From assembly GCA_900546645.1 (NCBI GenBank), contig URDR01000008.1, forward strand, positions 1 through 48,368: a stretch of DNA of 48,368 nt, given 5' to 3'. Within the stretch, counting starts at the first letter, position 1. Each line of letters opens with the position of its first letter. Below the pieces are notes generated by a model, which saw only the letters and a program-made list of their open reading frames with translations, was not told the origin of the DNA and did no database searches. Shown piece after piece: positions 42,912-48,368 of the stretch. Origin of the DNA: an uncultured Bacteroides sp. (lineage in GTDB: Bacteria; Bacteroidota; Bacteroidia; Bacteroidales; Bacteroidaceae). Made by a program: the position numbers and the translations under genes.

Positions 42912-44657
42912 ATGGAAAACAATGAATTAATAAAGTTTTGTACTGAAAAGGCTCAAAATTGGCTGACTCCGGCTTACGATGCTGAAACACAAGCAGAAGT
43001 AAAGCGCTTGTTGGACAATCCAGATAAAACGGACTTGATTGAAGCTTTCTATAAAGACTTGGAGTTTGGTACCGGTGGTTTGCGTGGTATTATGGGTGTT
43101 GGTTCTAACCGTATGAATATCTATACTGTTGGGGCAGCTACACAGGGCTTGTCGAATTACTTGAACAAGTGTTTTGCCGGAAAGAGTGATATTTCAGTGG
43201 TAGTAGGTCACGACTGCCGTAATAACAGCCGCTTGTTTGCTGAAATATCTGCCAATATTTTCTCAGCAAACGGTATTAAAGTCTATCTGTTTGATGATAT
43301 GCGTCCTACTCCGGAAATGTCGTTTGCCATTCGTCATCTGGGGTGCCAGAGCGGTATTATTCTGACAGCATCTCACAATCCGAAAGAATATAACGGTTAT
43401 AAAGCTTATTGGGATGATGGTGCTCAGGTTCTGGCTCCGCATGATAAGGGTATTATTGACGAGGTAAATAAGATTGCTTCGGCTGCCGATATTAAATTTG
43501 AAGGAAACAAGGAACTGATTCAGATTATAGGCAAGGAAATTGACGATGAATATTTGCGTCAGGTTCATACCATTTCTATTGATCCAGAAGTAATTAAACG
43601 TCAGAAAGACCTGAAGATTGTTTATACTCCTATTCATGGTACAGGTATGATGCTTATTCCGCAGTCATTGAAGTTGTGGGGATTCGAAAATATACATTGT
43701 GTACCCGAACAGATGATAAAGAGCGGAGACTTCCCTACTGTTATATCTCCGAACCCGGAAAATGCTGAGGCTCTTTCTATGGCTATTAATCTGGCTAAAG
43801 AAATTGATGCAGATATCGTGATGGCTTCCGACCCTGATGCTGACCGTGTAGGTATGGCTTGTAAAGACAGTAAGGGTGAATGGGTTTTGATTAACGGTAA
43901 CCAGACTTGCTTGATTTTCTTGTATTACATCATCAAGAACCGCATTGCAATGGGTAAGATGAAAGGAAACGAGTTTGTCGTAAAAACCATTGTTACTACT
44001 GAACTGATTAAGGCTGTAGCCGACAAGAATAAGATTGAAATGTTCGACTGTTATACTGGATTTAAATGGATTGCACGTGAAATCCGTTTGAATGAAGGTG
44101 TGAAACAATATATCGGCGGTGGTGAAGAAAGTTATGGTTTCTTGGCTGAAGATTTTGTTCGTGATAAAGATGCGGTTTCGGCTTGTTCTTTGCTTGCTGA
44201 AATTTGTGCTTGGGCGAAAGATCAGGGCAAGACGCTGTATGATGTATTGATGGAAATCTATGTTGAATACGGCTTCTCTAAAGAGGTAACGGTTAACGTG
44301 GTTAAGCCGGGTAAGAGCGGAGCTGACGAAATTAAGGCAATGATGGATAATTTCCGTGCTTGTCCGCCGAAGGAACTGGGCGGTTCGGAAGTTGTGCTGG
44401 TAAAAGACTATAAGACTTTGAAGGCAACAGACAATAAGGGTACTGTAACCGATTTGAATATGCCGGAATCTTCAAATGTTCTTCAATTCTTTACAGCTGA
44501 TGGAACAAAAGTATCAGTGCGCCCGTCAGGAACTGAACCTAAGATTAAATTCTATATGGAAATAAAAGGCGAAATGCATTGTGCGAAGTGCTATGCCGGA
44601 GCCGATGCTGATGCTAATGAAAAAGTAGAAGCTGTTAAAAAGTCATTGGGTATTTGA
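42912..44657 (+). CDS. Phosphoglucomutase/phosphomannomutase
   Basis: An alpha-D-phosphohexomutase that moves phosphate between C1 and C6 of hexose phosphates, feeding glycogen and cell-surface sugar synthesis. The 581-residue protein has the phosphoserine loop TASHNPKEYNGYK with S154, the metal-binding loop DPDADRVG, the sugar-binding loop GGEESYG and the phosphate-binding SVRPSGTEPKIKFY near the C-terminus. Its length matches the longer PGM2-type enzymes. Glucose or mannose preference cannot be read from the sequence. It has its own -7 element and terminator, so it is probably a single-gene unit. Confidence 0.94.
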   Translation: MENNELIKFCTEKAQNWLTPAYDAETQAEVKRLLDNPDKTDLIEAFYKDLEFGTGGLRGIMGVGSNRMNIYTVGAATQGLSNYLNKCFAGKSDISVVVGHDCRNNSRLFAEISANIFSANGIKVYLFDDMRPTPEMSFAIRHLGCQSGIILTASHNPKEYNGYKAYWDDGAQVLAPHDKGIIDEVNKIASAADIKFEGNKELIQIIGKEIDDEYLRQVHTISIDPEVIKRQKDLKIVYTPIHGTGMMLIPQSLKLWGFENIHCVPEQMIKSGDFPTVISPNPENAEALSMAINLAKEIDADIVMASDPDADRVGMACKDSKGEWVLINGNQTCLIFLYYIIKNRIAMGKMKGNEFVVKTIVTTELIKAVADKNKIEMFDCYTGFKWIAREIRLNEGVKQYIGGGEESYGFLAEDFVRDKDAVSACSLLAEICAWAKDQGKTLYDVLMEIYVEYGFSKEVTVNVVKPGKSGADEIKAMMDNFRACPPKELGGSEVVLVKDYKTLKATDNKGTVTDLNMPESSNVLQFFTADGTKVSVRPSGTEPKIKFYMEIKGEMHCAKCYAGADADANEKVEAVKKSLGI

Positions 44658-44685
44658 ACCTTACAGTTCGCTTTTTCGTAATAAA

Positions 44686-44727
44686 ATACCACTCATGCAG
44701 TATGATTTGTATGAGTGGTATTTTTTT
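44686..44727 (+). terminator. Terminator after the phosphohexomutase gene
   Basis: ATACCACTCAT (44686-44696) pairs perfectly with ATGAGTGGTAT (44711-44721), followed by six more T residues. Confidence 0.9.
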
Positions 44728-44755
44728 GATGATTCCGTTGGGTTGAGGTGTGAGG

Positions 44756-44818
44756 TATAAAAAAATCACCTGTTTTCTTCTTCAGTGAAATAAAAACTGT
44801 AAGAGGAGAAACAGGTGA
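44756..44818 (-). terminator. Terminator of grpE-dnaJ
   Basis: Read leftward, CACCTGTTT (44817-44809) pairs with AAACAGGTG near 44774-44766, with an inner stem involving ACTG and CAGT, then seven T residues. It ends the chaperone operon. Confidence 0.8.
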
Positions 44819-44838
44819 ATCTTATTAATACCTTTGAA

Positions 44839-46014
44839 TTAATCAAATAAGCTTCTGAATTTCTTGAATATTTTTTCCTTTAAGCTCATATTAGGCTGGA
44901 AGCTTTCTGACTCCTGCCATTTTTCCAATAGTTGTTTTTCTTCTTTAGTCAATGTCTCCGGAATATAGACACTGATGTTGACTAGTAAATCGCCGGTTCC
45001 GGTACTATATCCGTAGCCGTTGATATTAGGTAATCCCTTACCGCGCAGGCGAAGTACTTTGCCCGGCTGTGTTCCCGGTTCAATCTTGATTTTTGCTTTT
45101 CCGTCGATGGTAGGAATTTCAACCGTACCTCCTAATGCAGCAGTTGGGACACTGAGCAATAGATTGTAAATCAAGTCGCTTTCGTCGCGTATCAATTCAG
45201 GATGTTTCTCTTCTTCAATCAAAACCAGCAAGTCGCCTGGTACCCCATTATGCTTTCCGGCATTTCCTTTTCCGTTCATGGTTACTTGCATACCTTCAGC
45301 CACACCGGCTGGAATTTTTACGGTAACAACTTCTTCACCATAAACGATGCCTTCACCTCCACACTCTTTACACTTGTTTTTGATGATTTTGCCTTCTCCG
45401 TTACACTGCGGACAAACGGTTTGGGTCTGCATCATGCCGAATATGCTTTGCTGGGTGCGGGTTACGCTACCGGTTCCGTGGCAAGTAGGACAAGTTTCTA
45501 CACCTCCATCTCCTTCCGCACCGGTTCCGTGGCAGTGTGAGCAGGGAACATACTTTTTCAGTTTGAACTTCTTTTCAACGCCGGTAGAAATATCTTTCAG
45601 TGAAAGTCTAACCTTTACGCGCAAGTCAGATCCTCTGAATTTGCGTTGGCGAGGCTGAGCTCCTCCACCACCGAAACCTCCAAATCCGCCTCCGTGACCA
45701 CCGAAAATATCTCCAAACATAGAGAAGATATCATCCATAGACATACCTTGTCCGCCAAAGCCACCAAAACCTCCGGCTCCGGCAGCTCCGTCTACCCCTG
45801 CATGTCCGAACTGGTCGTAGCGAGCTCGTTTATCCGGGTTGCTTAGCACTTCATAGGCTTCGGCTGCTTCTTTAAACTTTTCTTCAGCTTCTTTGTCGCC
45901 CGGATTCTTGTCGGGATGATATTGAATTGCTTTTTTTCGGTATGCTTTCTTTATCGCATCGGCTGAGGCTGATTTGTCAACCCCCAGCACTTCATAATAA
46001 TCTCTCTTCGCCAT
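44839..46014 (-). CDS. dnaJ: Co-chaperone DnaJ (Hsp40)
   Basis: DnaJ delivers unfolded proteins to DnaK and stimulates its ATPase. The 391-residue protein is a full type I form: J domain with HPD at 33-35, a glycine/phenylalanine-rich linker (about 75-115), and a zinc region of four CxxCxGxG repeats (CSHCHGTG, CPTCHGTG, CPQCNGEG, CKECGGEG). The C-terminal substrate-binding domains follow. It begins 15 nt after grpE and is followed by a terminator. Control is probably from the sigma-54-like element before grpE. Confidence 0.97.
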   Translation of the reverse strand: MAKRDYYEVLGVDKSASADAIKKAYRKKAIQYHPDKNPGDKEAEEKFKEAAEAYEVLSNPDKRARYDQFGHAGVDGAAGAGGFGGFGGQGMSMDDIFSMFGDIFGGHGGGFGGFGGGGAQPRQRKFRGSDLRVKVRLSLKDISTGVEKKFKLKKYVPCSHCHGTGAEGDGGVETCPTCHGTGSVTRTQQSIFGMMQTQTVCPQCNGEGKIIKNKCKECGGEGIVYGEEVVTVKIPAGVAEGMQVTMNGKGNAGKHNGVPGDLLVLIEEEKHPELIRDESDLIYNLLLSVPTAALGGTVEIPTIDGKAKIKIEPGTQPGKVLRLRGKGLPNINGYGYSTGTGDLLVNISVYIPETLTKEEKQLLEKWQESESFQPNMSLKEKIFKKFRSLFD

Positions 46015-46029
46015 TTTCGTTTCCGTATT

Positions 46030-46620
46030 TTATTGTGCCACAACTACTTTAGCATGGCGAATTACCTTATCATTCAGTTTGTATCCAGTTTGAACACAGT
46101 CGAGAACTTTGCCCTTTTGTTCTTCTTCTTGAGCCGGAATCAGTGCCACGGCTTCGTGGAAGTCGGTATCAAAAGCTTCACCAACCGGATTCATCTTTTC
46201 CAGTCCTTCCTGATTCAAGTTTTTAAGGAATTTCTGATAAATCAAGTCAATACCTTCATACATTGCTTTAACGTCATCGGCTTGCTGCATATTAGCCAAG
46301 GCACGTTCCAGGTCATCCAGAATAGGAAGGACGGCAGCAATGGCTTTTTCTCCTCCGTTTTTAATCAGCTCAGCTTTTTCCTTCATCGTACGTTTACGGT
46401 AGTTGTCGAATTCAGCCGACAGGCGGAGGTATTTGTCTTTTTGCTCTTCAATCATAGCTTGGGCAGTTTCAAGGTCTTTGCTCAACTGTTGTTCTGGAGT
46501 CAGTTCCTCTTGAGCTTCTTGTGCGTTTGATTGATCTTCCGTCTGGGTTTGCGCAGTTTCCGCTTCTGGATTTTTTACTACTTCTTCTTCCTGTGGGGTA
46601 TTGTTTTCTTTTGTATTCAT
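46030..46620 (-). CDS. grpE: Nucleotide exchange factor GrpE
   Basis: GrpE releases ADP from DnaK and resets the chaperone cycle. The 196-residue protein has an acidic, low-complexity N-terminal tail (1-60, rich in E and Q), a long coiled-coil dimerisation helix and the conserved core RLSAEFDNYRKRTMKEK, then the C-terminal beta domain ending VQTGYKLNDKVIRHAKVVVAQ, which is the GrpE signature. It is the first gene of a two-gene operon with dnaJ. A sigma-54-type element lies about 50 nt upstream of its start. Confidence 0.96.
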   Translation of the reverse strand: MNTKENNTPQEEEVVKNPEAETAQTQTEDQSNAQEAQEELTPEQQLSKDLETAQAMIEEQKDKYLRLSAEFDNYRKRTMKEKAELIKNGGEKAIAAVLPILDDLERALANMQQADDVKAMYEGIDLIYQKFLKNLNQEGLEKMNPVGEAFDTDFHEAVALIPAQEEEQKGKVLDCVQTGYKLNDKVIRHAKVVVAQ

Positions 46621-46668
46621 ATGTTAGTTATTTTATTATTTCGATGCGTGTATGTCTTTTCGTGACAC

Positions 46669-46684
46669 AGCAAATAGTGTGCCT
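46669..46684 (-). promoter_or_regulatory. Sigma-54-type -24/-12 promoter of grpE-dnaJ
   Basis: On the minus strand the element reads AGGCACACTATTTGCT. The GG and GC doublets have the correct spacing for RpoN, and 13 of 16 bases equal the dnaK element (26305-26320). The only mismatches to the RpoN consensus are the first base and position 7. The predicted start is about 38 nt before the grpE ATG. Confidence 0.58.
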
Positions 46685-46807
46685 AGGGCGAATTGAATCG
46701 GAATTTACTGCAAAAATAATGAAAAAATGTCAGATTGGCAGTCTTGTTTAGAAATTGGTCGATGAAAAGCAGATAAATCATTTACAGACACCAAAGTGTT
46801 TGTGGCT

Positions 46808-46868
46808 ATTCGCTTAGGCGTTTTGCTATAAATGCGGAAGCGAATCCGGTAAAACTCTTAGGCGTTTT
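46808..46868. repeat. Hairpin and repeated CTTAGGCGTTTT downstream of the Sel1 gene
   Basis: CTTAGGCGTTTT occurs at 46813-46824 and 46857-46868. A stem ATTCGCTT (46808-46815) with AAGCGAAT (46838-46845) encloses part of the first copy. It lies just after the leftward Sel1-repeat gene and may assist its termination, though the T run is not where a standard terminator needs it. Confidence 0.45.
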
Positions 46869-46886
46869 TGAGAGGGAAGAATCTGT

Positions 46887-47978
46887 TTACAGATCTTTTT
46901 GTAATCGCTTGACAGCCAGATGATGCCCTTCTTTCTCAGCTATCCGATACCATTTCATAGCTTTTTTTATATCGCTAGTTCCCGTCCATCCTTCTTCGTA
47001 TGCCTGACCAATCCGGTAGTGCGCATAAGGATCTTCAGAAAGAAGGTAAGCTTGCAGGGCTTGGGGCAGTGAAGCGGGGAGCATGGCACATCCTTTGCGG
47101 TAAAGATCGCCTAAGTTACTAGGTGCATAGTGGTGGTCTCCTTGTGCGATGGCTTGCCTGAACCAATATTCTGCCAGATGCCCGTCTTGTTTCACTCCGA
47201 TACCTTCTTGGTAAATGGTTCCCAAATCGTTCAGTACCACTCCGTCTACGGGCTTTCCTTGCTTATACAGCTCACCTAATGCAAGGAGTCGTTTGATGTC
47301 TTCTTCCGCATAGCTTTCCCAAGTCTCCGCACCGTCCAGCTGCCATGATTTGACTTTTCCGATAGATGTATGTTGAGGTACATCTACCATGATTTCTTGT
47401 TCACTGAGTTTCTGGTCGGCAGCAAATTCCTCGTCTGTAGCTTGTTTGAGCCGATGGTTGCGCATTAAAAACTGGGAATATCCGTAAATGCGTGGGGTAG
47501 ATGAATGTAATCCTGTTGCCACTTCAGCCAGCATTTCTTTCGACAGATAGCTCAGCGGCTGAAAGGGGAGGGTCAGGTAATAGCGTGGAGCGATGGAAAG
47601 CACCGACTTCAAGGTCGCTATTTCTTCACCGATGGCTTCCGCTATCCATTCTTCATTGTATCTTTCGAACACCGACTGGTTGTCTATCAGTAGGGGAGTA
47701 TCCGTTAAGTAGCGGTGCAGGCTGTCGGCCAGGTAGGGGAAGAATTTATAGTCGGCAAAGGAAGCCATTCCATCCATCCCGATTTCATAAGTCCCTTCTC
47801 CGCAGTCAACCAGCAGGAAGAAGGTGGTCGAGTGATCGGGTCGTTGAAGATAATAAAACGTAGCGTTTCCTTCTGTTCCTTCAAACTCTTGCGTGATGGG
47901 AACATCCAGATACTTGAGAAACTGTGGGAGGTTGAAAGGGGTGTGATTATCGGAAGAGACAGACAAGGTATGTAGCAT
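46887..47978 (-). CDS. Sel1-repeat (TPR-like) protein
   Basis: A 363-residue cytoplasmic protein with no signal peptide. The N-terminal 200 residues hold no domain I recognise (beta-rich FEGTEGNATFYYLQRPDH and FLLVDCGEGTYEIGMDG). From about residue 230 come Sel1-like repeats with the pattern L-G-x-x-Y-x-x-G-x-G-V and A-x-x-W-F-R-x-A (LGTIYQEGIGVKQDGHLAEYWFRQA; IGQAYEEGWTGTSDIKKAMKWYRIAEKEGH). Such repeats mediate protein contacts. The N-terminal part might resemble an immunity or structural protein, but I cannot support that. It is transcribed alone, divergent from the YjbQ gene. Confidence 0.75.
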   Translation of the reverse strand: MLHTLSVSSDNHTPFNLPQFLKYLDVPITQEFEGTEGNATFYYLQRPDHSTTFFLLVDCGEGTYEIGMDGMASFADYKFFPYLADSLHRYLTDTPLLIDNQSVFERYNEEWIAEAIGEEIATLKSVLSIAPRYYLTLPFQPLSYLSKEMLAEVATGLHSSTPRIYGYSQFLMRNHRLKQATDEEFAADQKLSEQEIMVDVPQHTSIGKVKSWQLDGAETWESYAEEDIKRLLALGELYKQGKPVDGVVLNDLGTIYQEGIGVKQDGHLAEYWFRQAIAQGDHHYAPSNLGDLYRKGCAMLPASLPQALQAYLLSEDPYAHYRIGQAYEEGWTGTSDIKKAMKWYRIAEKEGHHLAVKRLQKDL

Positions 47979-48016
47979 GGCTATGTTCTTTAATGAGGTA
48001 TAATGATTCTTGGGTG

Positions 48017-48024
48017 CAAAAGTA
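48017..48024 (-). promoter_or_regulatory. -7 element of the Sel1-repeat gene
   Basis: CAAAAGTA reads TACTTTTG on the minus strand, matching TAnnTTTG, 38 nt before the ATG. Confidence 0.45.
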
Positions 48025-48151
48025 TGAAAAAATGAGAACTATTTCAATTTGTACTTTGAACTATGAGGGTTTTCGGATAAAAATGATGGGCTATATCATA
48101 AAACTATGTAATTTTATGCTTTTATTAATTCAAATTTATACAACCTGATTT

Positions 48152-48368
48152 ATGATTCAACAGACAGAATTTACCTTGACGCCTAAAAGGCGCGGCTTTC
48201 ACTTGGTGACCGCTGAAATTATGCAGCATTTGCCTAAGCCATTGCCCCAGCAGGGCATTTTGAATGTTTTTGTGAAACATACCAGTTGTGCACTGAGCAT
48301 AAATGAAAATGCTGATCCTGATGTGCGCAGTGACATGGAGAAGATTTTTAACCGTTTGGTGAAAGAAG
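48152..48368 (+). CDS. YjbQ/UPF0047-family protein, partial at the window edge
   Basis: The frame from ATG 48152 runs off the window after 72 codons. It contains the family signature HTSCALSINENADPDVRSDM, with a histidine and acidic residues that line the active pocket. The family is about 140 residues long, so roughly half is present. Some members have weak thiamine phosphate synthase activity, but the physiological role is not settled. It is divergent from the Sel1-repeat gene. Confidence 0.88.
   Translation, partial: MIQQTEFTLTPKRRGFHLVTAEIMQHLPKPLPQQGILNVFVKHTSCALSINENADPDVRSDMEKIFNRLVKE

Noticed and set aside
46033..46530. 165-residue plus-strand frame
   Set aside because: It is antisense to grpE, whose identity is certain.
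1..48368. tRNA, rRNA or insertion sequences
   Set aside because: I scanned the gene-free gaps for tRNA T-arm motifs, transposase frames and long terminal inverted repeats and found none that I could support.

Overview
The window comes from the chromosome of a gut-type Bacteroidales (Bacteroides/Phocaeicola-like). The evidence is a SusC/SusD pair with a hybrid two-component regulator, the aconitase-isocitrate dehydrogenase-citrate synthase cluster typical of Bacteroides, a fused CoaBC, a DUF3127 protein, and many promoters with the Bacteroides -7 element TAnnTTTG. No tRNA, rRNA, insertion sequence, phage or CRISPR array is visible. The content is mostly housekeeping genes, with one polysaccharide utilization locus (PUL) and a few accessory genes.

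Layout. 1-1.6 kb: back-to-back terminators, then a leftward pair (secreted amidase, TlpA-like thioredoxin). 1.65-5.4 kb: a cobalamin riboswitch heads a vitamin B12 import operon. Its first gene is only a stub of a BtuB-type receptor, followed by intact btuF, btuC and btuD. 5.7-10.7 kb: acnA-icd-gltA, the oxidative arm from citrate to 2-oxoglutarate, ends in a strong terminator. 10.8-14.1 kb: a COG2509 FAD protein and radA, leftward. 14.2-26.1 kb: the PUL. The susC-susD-DUF3823 unit ends in a perfect hairpin terminator, a GH30 hydrolase has its own promoter, and a hybrid two-component system (HTCS) regulator is divergent. A nearly identical 59-bp block lies upstream of both susC and the GH30 gene at the same distance from the -7 box, so it is very probably the HTCS operator. 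26.4-28.3 kb: dnaK. 28.5-34.7 kb: accessory stretch with an unknown protein, a TlpA-type lipoprotein, an ECF sigma factor, a small membrane protein and a PagL-like lipid A deacylase. 34.8-42.1 kb: a leftward run dnaN, dnaQ-like exonuclease, coaBC, recN, rlmB and a degenerate protease-TPR protein. 42.4-44.7 kb: DUF3127 protein and phosphohexomutase. 44.8-46.6 kb: grpE-dnaJ. 46.9-48.4 kb: a Sel1-repeat protein and the start of a YjbQ-family gene.

The most interesting non-coding signals are: (1) paired operator blocks in the PUL containing a 22-bp-spaced direct repeat AAATCTTGCA; (2) sigma-54-type -24/-12 elements upstream of both dnaK and grpE-dnaJ, which lie about 20 kb apart; (3) two intergenic arrays of about 22-bp dyad units (cores AAACTCCAGTTT and AGTACTGGAGTACT) with similar spacers, one array flanked by 14-bp inverted repeats; (4) the B12 riboswitch now driving a receptor stub. 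All assignments are from reading the sequence; no database search was run.
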